From: Rhizobium sp. CC-YZS058
GTDB lineage: Bacteria; Pseudomonadota; Alphaproteobacteria; Rhizobiales; Rhizobiaceae
DNA: 64,000 bases
Assembly (NCBI RefSeq): GCF_034720595.1
Contig: NZ_JAYESJ010000001.1
Location: 3,374,001 to 3,438,000 of the forward strand
Direction of reading: 5' to 3'
Shown here piece by piece: positions 25,445-34,250 of the stretch (the first letter of the stretch is position 1; each line of letters begins with the position of its first letter). Below the pieces are notes generated by a model. That model ran no database searches, was not told the DNA's origin, and saw nothing but the letters and a program-made list of their open reading frames with translations. The translations under genes and the position numbers were made by a program.

Positions 25445-27067
25445 TCAGCTGTGCAACCCCGGCGCTTCCTGGCCTGTGCGCTCGACATACTCCGTGTAGC
25501 CGCCGCCATATTGGTGGATGCCGTCGGGGGTCAGTTCGAGGACGCGGTTGGAAAGTGCGGCGAGGAAGTGGCGGTCGTGCGAGACGAAGAGCATGGTGCC
25601 TTCGTACAGCGCCAGCGCCTTGATCAGCATTTCCTTGGTGTCGAGATCGAGATGGTTCGTCGGCTCGTCGAGCACCAGAAGGTTCGGCGGATCGAACAGC
25701 ATGGCGGCCATCACCAGGCGTGCCTTTTCCCCGCCGGAGAGAACCCGGCAGCGCTTTTCGACATCGTCGCCGGAAAAGCCGAAACAGCCGGCCAGCGCGC
25801 GCAGCGGGCCTTGGCCCGCCTTGGGGAAACTGTCCTCCAGCCATTCGAACACCGTGCGCTCGCCATCGAGCAGGTCCATCGCATGCTGGGCGAAATAGCC
25901 CATCTTCACGCTGGCGCCGAGCGCCACCGTGCCGGCATCCGGCTGGGCCGTGCCGGCCACCAGCTTCAACAGCGTTGATTTGCCGGCGCCGTTGACGCCC
26001 ATGATGCACCAGCGCTCGCGGCGCCGGACGACGAAGTCGAAGCCGTCATAAATGGTGCGCGTGCCATAGGCCTTCTGCACCTTCTTGAGGCTGACCACGT
26101 CTTCGCCGGAGCGGGGCGCGGGCAGGAAGTCGAAGGCGACGGTCTGGCGCCGGCGCGGGGGCTCCACGCGGTCGATCTTCTCGAGTTTCTTGACGCGGCT
26201 CTGCACCTGCGAGGCATGCGAGGCGCGCGCCTTGAACCGCTCGATGAACTTGATCTCCTTGGCGAGCATGGCCTGCTGACGCTCGAACTGCGCCTGCTGA
26301 TGCTTCTCGTTCAGCGCGCGCTGCTGCTCGTAGAAGGCATAGTCGCCGGAAAAGCTTGTCAGCCCGCCGCCGTCGATCTCGATGATTTTTGTCACGATGC
26401 GGTTCATGAACTCGCGGTCATGCGAGGTCATGAGCAGCGCGCCCTCATAGGACTTGAGGAAGGATTCGAGCCAGATCAGGCTTTCGAGATCGAGATGGTT
26501 GCTCGGCTCGTCGAGCAGCATGACATCCGGGCGCATGAGCAGAATGCGGGCCAGCGCCACGCGCATCTTCCAGCCGCCCGAAAGCTTGCCGACATCGCCG
26601 TCCATCATCGCCTGGGTGAAGGAAAGCCCGTCCAGCACTTCCCGCGCCCGGCCTTCCAGCGCGTAGCCGTCCAGTTCCTCATAGCGCGCCTGTACCTCGC
26701 CATAGCGCTCGATGATGGCGTCCATCTCGTCCATCCGGTCCGGGTCGACCATCGCAGCTTCGAGGTCACGCAGTTCGGCCGCAACCACGCTCACGGGTCC
26801 GGCCCCCTCCATGACCTCGGCGACCGCGCTGCGGCCGGACATTTCGCCGACATCCTGGTCGAAATAGCCGACGGTGACGCCCTTTTCGACCGAGATCTGC
26901 CCCTCGTCGGGGATTTCCTGGCCGGTGATCATGCGGAAGAGCGTGGTTTTGCCGGCACCGTTCGGGCCCACGAGGCCGATCTTCTCGCCCTTGTTCAGCG
27001 CGGCGGAGGCCTCGATGAAGAGGAGACGATGGCTGTTCTGCTTGCTGACATTTTCGATACGGATCAT
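25445..27067 (-). CDS. ABC-F family ATP-binding protein
   Basis: Soluble tandem ABC ATPase of 540 residues without membrane domains. ABC-F proteins bind the ribosomal E site and affect translation or antibiotic tolerance. Domain 1 has GLVGPNGAGKTT, LSGGWKMRVALARIL and MLLDEPSNHLDLES. The inter-domain linker (about 245-310) is rich in Gln, Glu and Arg (NEKHQQAQFERQQAMLAKE). Domain 2 has MGVNGAGKSTLL, LSGGEKARLVMAAML and LLVLDEPTNHLDLDT. The length and the short C-terminus suggest a YbiT- or YheS-like member rather than Uup. The start is the ATG at MIRIENVSKQ. Confidence 0.93.
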   Translation of the reverse strand: MIRIENVSKQNSHRLLFIEASAALNKGEKIGLVGPNGAGKTTLFRMITGQEIPDEGQISVEKGVTVGYFDQDVGEMSGRSAVAEVMEGAGPVSVVAAELRDLEAAMVDPDRMDEMDAIIERYGEVQARYEELDGYALEGRAREVLDGLSFTQAMMDGDVGKLSGGWKMRVALARILLMRPDVMLLDEPSNHLDLESLIWLESFLKSYEGALLMTSHDREFMNRIVTKIIEIDGGGLTSFSGDYAFYEQQRALNEKHQQAQFERQQAMLAKEIKFIERFKARASHASQVQSRVKKLEKIDRVEPPRRRQTVAFDFLPAPRSGEDVVSLKKVQKAYGTRTIYDGFDFVVRRRERWCIMGVNGAGKSTLLKLVAGTAQPDAGTVALGASVKMGYFAQHAMDLLDGERTVFEWLEDSFPKAGQGPLRALAGCFGFSGDDVEKRCRVLSGGEKARLVMAAMLFDPPNLLVLDEPTNHLDLDTKEMLIKALALYEGTMLFVSHDRHFLAALSNRVLELTPDGIHQYGGGYTEYVERTGQEAPGLHS

Positions 27068-27189
27068 GGTGGCCCGGCCTTGGATCGATTTTGGCGCCTT
27101 ATGGCATAGGCGGCCGCGCCTGTCCCGCCCATTTTCCGCATTGCAGCATGGACGGGAACAAAAGCGGAGCCTGCCGAGTTAGGGCGCCC

Positions 27190-27333
27190 ATGACGACAAG
27201 CACCAACAAGAAAGCCGGCCGCGGCATGCGGCGTTTCGTGATCACCATCTTCATCATCGCGATGGTGGTGGCGGCGTGCTATTATCTGTTTCTGATGCCG
27301 GCAGATCCCGGTTCGGTGACGCTGCCCGGCTGA
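27190..27333 (+). CDS. Small membrane protein (47 aa)
   Basis: An unrecognised 47-residue protein, MTTSTNKKAGRGMRRF followed by one membrane helix (VITIFIIAMVVAACYYLFLM) and a short tail. The basic N-terminus predicts an N-in orientation. A TTAGGG about 6 bases upstream could serve as ribosome site. A GGAAC (27155) with GTT 18 bases further lies too close to the ATG to be a confident promoter. Confidence 0.5.
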   Translation: MTTSTNKKAGRGMRRFVITIFIIAMVVAACYYLFLMPADPGSVTLPG

Positions 27334-27413
27334 TCAGTGGAGAAACGGGCTATCGCGGCGACACCCCATCGGGTAAGCACCGGCAATCGTCTCTCCCGCC
27401 GCTTCGAGCCCGC

Positions 27414-28301
27414 ATGCAGCCCCGCGACCTTGCCTCCTACCTCTTCTTGGCGCTCGCCTGGGGCTTGTCCTTCCTCGTCATTCTGCATGTGGTGGACGGC
27501 TTCGGCTGGGTAGGCGCGGTCTCGCTGCGCGCGCTGATCGCAGGCTCCGCGCTCCTGCTCTTTGCCCGGCTTACCGGCCGCCGGCTGCGGTTTACCGCCC
27601 GCTTCTGGCCGCTGGCGCTGGTCGGCGCAACCACAGTCGCTGGCCAGCTGATCGGCCTTTCCTATGGAACGCCGCTGATCGGCACGGCCATGGCGGCGAT
27701 CATCGTCGCCGCGATCCCGCTGTTTTCCATGATCATCGCCCAGCTCTGGGGGCTGGAGCGCATGACGCCGTCCCGGCTTCTCGGCCTCGCGCTCGGCATG
27801 GGCGGCATCGTGCTGCTGGTCGGCTTTCCCGCCGTTCCGGTCACCGCGTCGTTCATCCTCGGCTGCGTGGCCTGCCTTGCAGGCTGCTTCTGCGCAGCAC
27901 TCGGCAGCAATGTCGTCAGCGCCCGGCTTGCCGGCGTCGATGCGCTGGAGGTCACCTCGGCCGCTTTCCTGATCGGCGGGCTGATGACGCTGCCCCTCTT
28001 GCTGATCATTCCCGTCCCCGGCTGGCCGCGGCCGCTCGACTGGGCGGCGCTGTTCACCTCGGCGCTGGTAATGAGCGCGCTGACCTATGTGCTGTATTTC
28101 AAGCTGGTCGCCTCGATCGGTGCGACGCGCTCGATCAGCGTCGAGTTCGCCGTCACCATCGTGGCGGTCTTCGTCGGCGCGGTCGTGCTTGGCGAACCCT
28201 TGACCGGCATGCAGCTTGCCGGCGCCGCGATCATCGTGCTCGGATGCCTGCTGGTGCTCGACCTTCTGCCGGGAATGCGCGCCAGGAAGCGACGCGCCTG
28301 A
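27414..28301 (+). CDS. EamA/DMT-family transporter
   Basis: Inner-membrane protein of 295 residues with ten predicted helices in two EamA repeats. The start at MQPRDLASYLFLALAWGLSF fits the first helix; the longer open frame is not membrane-like. Repeat 1 includes VGAVSLRALIAGSALLLFAR and GTAMAAIIVAAIPLFSMIIA. Repeat 2 includes GATRSISVEFAVTIVAVFVGAVVLGE, the typical end of this family. Substrates are usually small metabolites or amino acids, exported. The C-terminus is basic (RARKRRA). Confidence 0.9.
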   Translation: MQPRDLASYLFLALAWGLSFLVILHVVDGFGWVGAVSLRALIAGSALLLFARLTGRRLRFTARFWPLALVGATTVAGQLIGLSYGTPLIGTAMAAIIVAAIPLFSMIIAQLWGLERMTPSRLLGLALGMGGIVLLVGFPAVPVTASFILGCVACLAGCFCAALGSNVVSARLAGVDALEVTSAAFLIGGLMTLPLLLIIPVPGWPRPLDWAALFTSALVMSALTYVLYFKLVASIGATRSISVEFAVTIVAVFVGAVVLGEPLTGMQLAGAAIIVLGCLLVLDLLPGMRARKRRA

Positions 28302-28321
28302 GCCGAGCCGCCGATCGGCCG

Positions 28322-30553
28322 TCAGTCCATCTGCCGCAATCTGGCAAGGGCGGCGGCCATGGTGGCGGAGAAGCCGTCCGGGTCGAAGCGGGTTTCCACC
28401 TGGCCGGCGCCGACAAGGCCCATTGCAATCAGCTTGGAGCCGAAGCCGCGCTCGCCGGGCGGGGAAACAGCGGGGCCGCCGCTTTCGCGCCAGGTCAGGT
28501 GGAAAACGGCTTCGTCACCCTCGCCCTCGATCGACCAGAGCAACGAGACGCGGCCCTCCTCGTTGGAAAGCGCGCCATATTTGACGGCGTTGGTGCCCAT
28601 CTCATGCACGAGAAGCGCCAGCGACAGGGTGCCCTTCGGTCCGACATCGACTGTAGGCCCGGACATCTCGATCCGCTCGATCGGCGCGATCCGCTCCAGC
28701 GTGTTGCGGATCAACGCGCCGACGGCCGCCGAAGAGGCATTCCGGGCAAACAGCACGTCATGGGCCGAGCTCAGCGCATGAAGACGGCGTTCGAAGGACT
28801 GGACGATCTGGCGGTCGGGCACGCGCTTGAGCGTCTGCGTGGCGATGGCCTGGACCATGGCCAGGGTATTCTTCAGCCGGTGACTGATTTCCCGGTTGAT
28901 CAGCGTCTGCTCGGCCTCGGCGCGCTTGCGGTCGGAAATGTCGGAAATGGCCACAACCGCGCCTGTCAGGCTGCCGCCCGCGTCATGCACCGCTTCGGCG
29001 GAGACGGACAGCCAGGTCTCGCTGCCGTCGCGGCGCTGATAGATGACCTCGAGCATGGCGCTTTCGCACTGGCCGGTGACGATGCGGCTTAACGGATAGT
29101 CCTGCGGCGGAATGCGCCGCCCATCGGCATCCTTGGCGTTGAAGATCGTGTATCGATCGCGCGAGGTCGCCTCCATGGCGTCCTGGCCGAGCATCCGCAC
29201 CAGGCGGCGGTTCTGCATGATGATGCGCCCGCTTGGCGCCTCGGCCAGCAGCACGCCGAGCGGCACCGTTTCCACCACCGTGCGGAGCTGGCGCTCGCGG
29301 TCGCGCAGCACGCTTTCCATCTTCAGCCGCTCGGTGACATCCACGAACAGCGCCACGAAGACCTCGCCGCCGAACGGCTGGACATGGGCCTCGAACCACC
29401 GGCCGTCCTGTCCGGCCGGCCCGGTGAAGACCGTTGGCGCACCCGCATCGACAGCGGCCTGGACGCGATCCATCCAGGTTTCGTTGGCGTCGGGAAGGAC
29501 GGCGCGGATCGTGCGGCCGATCGCCGTTTCGGCCGAAACACCCATCAACTCGCCAAAGGCGCGGTTGACCTCGCGGCAGTGCCAATCGACGACCTGGCCT
29601 GCCTCATCGCGGATGACCTCGCCCAGAATGAAGCCTTCATGCAGGCGCTCGAACAGGTTTCGCCAGTGAACCTCGCTGGCGATCAGCCGCTCTTCGGCGC
29701 GCTTGCGGTCGGTGACATCGGAGAAAATCGAGGCGACACGGCTGTCGTCCAGCCGGCGGATGCGGTTTTCGTACCAGCGGCCGCCGAGGAGATCGGTTCG
29801 GTTGACATGCGAGATGACCTCGCCCGTCGCCAGCACATGGTCATAGGCAGGCAGCATGTCCTCGAGCGCGGCCGGAACGAGAACGGAGAGCCGCGCGTTC
29901 ACGGCAGCATCGACGGAGAGGCCCGTCAACCGCTCGAAGGCCGGATTGACCTCCTCGAAGACCATGTCCGTAAGCCGGCCGGCACTGTCGCGCACCGCTT
30001 CGGCCACATAATAGCCCTCCTGCATATCCTCGAACATGCGGCGGAACTTGTGTTCGGAGGCCGTGACGGCAATGTCGTTTTCCAGCACCCGCGCCAGCGA
30101 AGTCATGACCTTCACGTCATGCTCGCTCCAGCGGTGCGGCACGGTATCGATCGCCGCAAGCGCGCCGATGCATTCTCCCGTCGGCAGCAGAACCGGCACG
30201 CCGAGATAGGCGATGACGCCGATCTCGGCGATGGCCAGATTGTCGCGCACCAGCGGCGCTTCGCGCGCATCGCCGACCACGAGCGGCGCGCGCTGGTCGA
30301 CCACATGCTGGCAGAAGGAATGGGAAAGCGGCGTCTCGCCACGCGTTGCCCAGGGCTCCGGCAGCCCGCACTGGCCGGCGAAGACCTGACGGTCCTCTTC
30401 CACCAGCGAGATGATGGCGACAGGCACATCCAGCATGACGCGCACATGTTCGCTCAGCGCGGCGAAATGCTTGTTTCCGGCACTGGTGAGGAGACCGCTT
30501 CGGCGAAGGGCCGCGAAGCGTCGCTGGGCATTGACGTTACCAGGCTCTTGCAT
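28322..30553 (-). CDS. HWE-family sensor histidine kinase (GAF-PAS-PAS-PAS)
   Basis: Cytoplasmic sensor kinase of 743 residues. A GAF domain occupies about residues 15-155 (EEDRQVFAGQCGLPEPW, PLVVGDAREAPLV). Three PAS domains follow at about 165-280, 290-405 and 415-535. The HWE/HisKA_2 kinase starts with EISHRLKNTLAMVQAIATQT (phospho-acceptor His). The N-box is EMGTNAVKYGALS and the family-defining Trp-x-Glu is in HLTWRESGGP. There are no membrane segments. Kinases of this class in alphaproteobacteria often feed the PhyR/EcfG general stress response or detect light or redox state; LOV cysteine motifs are not evident. It is divergent from a Crp/Fnr gene. Confidence 0.92.
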   Translation of the reverse strand: MQEPGNVNAQRRFAALRRSGLLTSAGNKHFAALSEHVRVMLDVPVAIISLVEEDRQVFAGQCGLPEPWATRGETPLSHSFCQHVVDQRAPLVVGDAREAPLVRDNLAIAEIGVIAYLGVPVLLPTGECIGALAAIDTVPHRWSEHDVKVMTSLARVLENDIAVTASEHKFRRMFEDMQEGYYVAEAVRDSAGRLTDMVFEEVNPAFERLTGLSVDAAVNARLSVLVPAALEDMLPAYDHVLATGEVISHVNRTDLLGGRWYENRIRRLDDSRVASIFSDVTDRKRAEERLIASEVHWRNLFERLHEGFILGEVIRDEAGQVVDWHCREVNRAFGELMGVSAETAIGRTIRAVLPDANETWMDRVQAAVDAGAPTVFTGPAGQDGRWFEAHVQPFGGEVFVALFVDVTERLKMESVLRDRERQLRTVVETVPLGVLLAEAPSGRIIMQNRRLVRMLGQDAMEATSRDRYTIFNAKDADGRRIPPQDYPLSRIVTGQCESAMLEVIYQRRDGSETWLSVSAEAVHDAGGSLTGAVVAISDISDRKRAEAEQTLINREISHRLKNTLAMVQAIATQTLKRVPDRQIVQSFERRLHALSSAHDVLFARNASSAAVGALIRNTLERIAPIERIEMSGPTVDVGPKGTLSLALLVHEMGTNAVKYGALSNEEGRVSLLWSIEGEGDEAVFHLTWRESGGPAVSPPGERGFGSKLIAMGLVGAGQVETRFDPDGFSATMAAALARLRQMD

Positions 30554-30898
30554 TCACACGATCGATGCGGGCTTGAATTGCGACAGGAGTTCCCGGTGGA
30601 CGGAACGGCCCGATGCATCAGACAATGGAGCGCCGAGCATCGATTTGCAATGGCGCACATCTTGTCTGCCTCAAGTTTGATAGTTTTGGACAGAGAAGAG
30701 GCAACCGTGCCGCAGTCATCCGCACCGTTGGCCGGTGCGTATCACGCTCGCAAGCGGCGAAGTTAAAGCGGCGCCGAACGGTTCGTTCAACTCAGTCCGA
30801 CGAGAAGCGGACCGAGATGATGACGAAGCGGCTGGAGATGGTAAGGTGAAACCAACGCCTTGACCGCCCCTTGCGGCAAGGACGAGTTGGAGCCGGAC
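30554..30898. other. Divergent HWE kinase / Crp-Fnr intergenic region
   Basis: This 345-base interval must hold both promoters. A GCACCG / CGGTGC hairpin lies near 30720-30737, and a short palindrome CGAACGGTTCG lies near 30776-30786. No convincing EcfG, Fnr-box or sigma-70 element was found, and no gene is recognised. Confidence 0.35.
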
Positions 30899-31618
30899 GT
30901 GATCGACATTCTTATCCGCAGCCTGGAAAACCACGACATCATTTCCGAGGCTGAACGTGCTCAGCTGCGCGCGGTGCTCGACAAGGAAAAGGAGGTCGAG
31001 CCGGACGAAGACATCGTCAAACAAGGCAGCCGCCCCCTGGTCAGCACCGTGCTGACGGCGGGCTTCGCAGCGCGATACAAGCTCACCGCAGAAGGTTCAC
31101 GCCAGATCACCGCCCTGCATGTGCCGGGCGATTTCGTCGACCTGCATGCCTTCATGCTGAAGACGATGGATCATGGCATCGTGGCGTTGTCCACCTGCCG
31201 CATCGTGACCGTCGATCATACCGATCTTCTGACGCTGTCCCACACGGCTCCGCACCTGACGCGGCTTTTTTGGCTGAAGACGCTGGTGGATGGCGCGGTC
31301 CACCGCGAGTGGATCGTGGCGATGGGCCGCCGCTCGAAGCGGGCGCATCTGGCCCACCTCATCTGCGAACTCTTCGTGCGCCTGCGCGCGGTCGGGCTGA
31401 CCGAGGGCAACGGCTTCCATTTTCCGCTGTCGCAGGGCGAGATGGCCGATGTGCTGGGTCTCTCGCTCGTGCACATGAACCGCACGATCCAGGGCCTGCG
31501 CCGGGATGGATTGATCAGCTGGACCAACCAGACGATCGAAATCTTGAAATGGGACGAGCTGGCCGCCATCGCCGATTTCGACGAGACCTATCTCAGCCTT
31601 TCGGTCGAACCACGCTGA
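30899..31618 (+). CDS. Crp/Fnr-family transcriptional regulator
   Basis: Protein of about 239 residues with an N-terminal cyclic-nucleotide-binding-like beta-roll (about 20-135; ITALHVPGDFVDLHAFML) and a C-terminal winged helix (LSQGEMADVLGLSLVHMNRTIQGLRRDGLI). I place the start at GTG 30899, with GGAG 6 bases before it; a TTG at 30860 is the alternative and would add 13 residues. No FNR-type cysteine cluster is present at the N-terminus, so oxygen sensing through Fe-S is unlikely. Its pairing with the divergent HWE kinase suggests a shared signalling context. Confidence 0.85.
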   Translation: MIDILIRSLENHDIISEAERAQLRAVLDKEKEVEPDEDIVKQGSRPLVSTVLTAGFAARYKLTAEGSRQITALHVPGDFVDLHAFMLKTMDHGIVALSTCRIVTVDHTDLLTLSHTAPHLTRLFWLKTLVDGAVHREWIVAMGRRSKRAHLAHLICELFVRLRAVGLTEGNGFHFPLSQGEMADVLGLSLVHMNRTIQGLRRDGLISWTNQTIEILKWDELAAIADFDETYLSLSVEPR

Positions 31619-31892
31619 GCGCCGCCACGCCCTCCGGCGCCGGCCAATAGAGATCGGCGCAATAATCGGCAGGGATCTCATTGAGATTGCAGAGTGCAAG
31701 CGCGATCGCCTGGACCTGCAGGCCGTAGATCCGCAACGAAAGCGGCATCGGCCGCCCTGTCGCCGCCTCCCGTGCGGCTTCACGCGGGAAGGAAACGAGC
31801 GCCAGTCGGCGGAGCGCCTCGCGCTCGACGGCCGCAACCGTGACCGCCTCGCTCGCCTCTTCCTTGCCGCCTCTGATCAGCACCAACGCCAT
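31593..31892 (-). CDS. Small hypothetical protein (99 aa)
   Basis: Not recognised. The frame from ATG 31892 gives 99 residues with an internally consistent composition: MALVLIRGGKEEASEAVTVA, RRLALVSFPREAAREA, and a C-terminal part PADYCADLYWPAPEG. It overlaps the 3' end of the convergent Crp/Fnr gene by 26 bases. An AGG-CGGG stretch precedes the ATG. A longer frame is open upstream, but its sequence is Arg/Pro-rich and shadow-like. The 31893-32017 interval contains nothing else. Confidence 0.5.
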   Translation of the reverse strand: MALVLIRGGKEEASEAVTVAAVEREALRRLALVSFPREAAREAATGRPMPLSLRIYGLQVQAIALALCNLNEIPADYCADLYWPAPEGVAALSVVRPKG

Positions 31893-32017
31893 CGCTTCGC
31901 CCGCCTGCATGTGAACGGGCCAAGTCTGCCAGAAGCGAAAGCGACGGCAATCGCGAGATTTCGTCCCCAATCCTTCAGAGGTCCGCCACAGTTTCGACCA
32001 AAGCCGTCGATCGACGG

Positions 32018-34078
32018 TCAGTGCCTGTCCGGCCCATGGTCGGGGACATTGCGGCGCAGCTCGTCGAGCCACAGGCGCGCATTGCCGTCGGACGGGGCGC
32101 GCCAATCGCCGCGCGGCGACAGCGAGCCGCCGGAGGTGACCTTCGGTCCGTTGGGCGAGGCCGAACGCTTGAACTGCGCGGTGGTGAAGAACCGGAACAG
32201 GAAGGCCTCCAGCCACCGCCGGATGGTGGGAAGGTCATAGGCGCCCTTGGCATCGTCGGGGAAGCCGGCCGGCCAGGCACCAAGGCTTGCGTCGTGCCAG
32301 GCGTGCCAGGCAAGAAAGGCGACCTTGGACGGTTTCAGCCCGAAGCGGGTGATGTAGTAGAGCGCGAAATCATGCAACGCATAGGGGCCGATCTTGTCTT
32401 CCGTGCTCTGCAGCGCGCCCGTCTCGTCGGCCGGCACGAGCTCGGGCGAGATGACCGTGTCGAGCACGCCGAGCAGGGTGGCGTTCGTCTCCGCGTCGAA
32501 CAGGTCCTTGCGCACGACCCAGCGGATCAGATGCTGGATCAGCGTCTTCGGCACCGACGCGTTGACATTGTAGTGGCTCATATGGTCACCGACGCCATAG
32601 GTGGACCAGCCGAGCGCGATTTCGGAAAGATCGCCGGTTCCGAGCACCAGCGCATCGTAGCGGTTGGCGGCGCGGAACAGGAAATCGGTGCGCAGGCCCG
32701 CCTGCACATTCTCGAAGGTGATGTCATAGACCGGCTTGCCCTCCGCATAGGGGTGGCGCAGGTCCTTCAGCAACTGCTCGGCCAGCGGCCGGATGTCGAT
32801 TTCTTCCGCCGTCAGCCCCAGCGAGCGCATCAGCGACCAGGCATTCGACTTGGTGGTGTCGCCGGTGGCAAAGCCCGGCATGGTGAAGCCGAGAATGTTC
32901 TCGCGCGGAAGGCCCAGCTGGTCGAAGGCGCGCGCCGCGACGATCAGCGCATGGGTGGAGTCGAGACCGCCGGAGACCCCGATGCAGATCTTGCGGATTC
33001 CGGTCGCCTGCAGGCGCTTCATCAGACCCTGCACCTGGATATTGTAGGTCTCGTAGCAATCCTGATCGAGCTGCTCGGCATTGTTGGGCACGAAGGGAAA
33101 GCGCGAGAGCGGACGAACGAGGCCGATGTCCTCGGACGGCGGCTGGAAGCGGAACTCGACCGTGCGGAAAGCCCGGTCGGCGCGGGCCGCATGGGTTGCG
33201 GCATCGTTGAACGTGCCGGTGCGCAGCCGCTCGAGAAGCAGCCGGTCGACATCGATATCGGCCACGCACATTTGCGCGCCGGAGGGGAACCGCTCGGTCT
33301 CGGCAAGGCGATTGCCGAGCTCGTAGATGCAGGCCTGGCCGTCCCAGGCGAGATCCGTGGTCGATTCACCCGGGCCTGCCGCGGCATAGACATAGGCGGA
33401 GAAGCAGCGTTCCGACTGTGCCGCGCAGAGCAGCCGCCGCGTCGCCGCCTTGCCGACGGTGACATTGCTGGCGGAGAGATTGGTGAGGATCAGCGCGCCC
33501 GACAAGGCACCGAAGTCGCTCGGCGAAGCCGCGATCCACACATCCTCGCAGATTTCGATATGGAAGACGAAGCCCCGCACGTCGCTGGCGGAAAACAGCA
33601 GATCGACGCCGAAGGGAACTGTCTGTCCGGCAATCGTGATCGTTTCGCCGCGCATGTCTCGGCCCGACGCGCACCAGCGCTTCTCGTAGAACTCGCGGTA
33701 ATTGGGCAGGAAGCTCTTCGGCACGGCGCCGAGAACAGCGCCGCGGTGGATGGCGATCGCGCAATTGTAGAGCCGACCGTTCTTTTCGATCGGCGCGCCG
33801 ACCAGCAGCACCGGCATCAGCGTCCGGCTGGCCTCGACAACCGTGGCCAGCGCCGCATGCACCGCCTCGTGAAGTGCGGCCTGGCCGAGGAGATCGTCAA
33901 GCGAATAGCTGGAGATGCAGAGCTCGGGAAAGACCATCAGGCCGATCGACTGGGCGTGGCCCTGTCGGGCCAGCGCGATCACCTCGTCGGCGTTGAAGGC
34001 CGGGTCGGCCACCTCGCAGCGCGGCGTGCAGGCGGCAACGCGAACGAAACCCTGGTCATAGGCAGAAAAGAAATTCAC
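32018..34078 (-). CDS. nadE: Glutamine-dependent NAD+ synthetase
   Basis: Last step of NAD synthesis: amidation of nicotinate adenine dinucleotide with glutamine as nitrogen donor. The protein is 686 residues in the two-domain form. The N-terminal nitrilase-like glutaminase has the catalytic triad E52 (FPELCISSY), K121 (PKSFLPNYREFYEKR) and C177 (EICEDVW). The C-terminal synthetase has the ATP pyrophosphatase loop GVSGGLDSTHAL, LGTGDLSEIALGWSTYGVGD and AQFKRSASPNGPKV. The length matches the large actinobacterial/alphaproteobacterial type. Confidence 0.96.
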   Translation of the reverse strand: MNFFSAYDQGFVRVAACTPRCEVADPAFNADEVIALARQGHAQSIGLMVFPELCISSYSLDDLLGQAALHEAVHAALATVVEASRTLMPVLLVGAPIEKNGRLYNCAIAIHRGAVLGAVPKSFLPNYREFYEKRWCASGRDMRGETITIAGQTVPFGVDLLFSASDVRGFVFHIEICEDVWIAASPSDFGALSGALILTNLSASNVTVGKAATRRLLCAAQSERCFSAYVYAAAGPGESTTDLAWDGQACIYELGNRLAETERFPSGAQMCVADIDVDRLLLERLRTGTFNDAATHAARADRAFRTVEFRFQPPSEDIGLVRPLSRFPFVPNNAEQLDQDCYETYNIQVQGLMKRLQATGIRKICIGVSGGLDSTHALIVAARAFDQLGLPRENILGFTMPGFATGDTTKSNAWSLMRSLGLTAEEIDIRPLAEQLLKDLRHPYAEGKPVYDITFENVQAGLRTDFLFRAANRYDALVLGTGDLSEIALGWSTYGVGDHMSHYNVNASVPKTLIQHLIRWVVRKDLFDAETNATLLGVLDTVISPELVPADETGALQSTEDKIGPYALHDFALYYITRFGLKPSKVAFLAWHAWHDASLGAWPAGFPDDAKGAYDLPTIRRWLEAFLFRFFTTAQFKRSASPNGPKVTSGGSLSPRGDWRAPSDGNARLWLDELRRNVPDHGPDRH

Positions 34079-34250
34079 CGTGGCAGTCCTTCCGGAGCGA
34101 AGCCCCTCTCATCCGATTACGGACGATGCCAGAGGATCTGCAGCGCCCGCCGTTCAGGCGCTCTTTATCGGTCGAAGTCCGGGCGCCCGCAAGCGCCAAC
34201 ACGGCAGGGTGCCTGCCGGTTCCCGGCGGAAGGGACAGGCAGAAACGCGA

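Noticed and set aside
27155..27180. GGAAC with GTT 18 bases later before the 47-residue membrane protein
   Set aside because: It resembles an EcfG promoter, but the -10 would overlap the ribosome site of the gene, leaving no leader.
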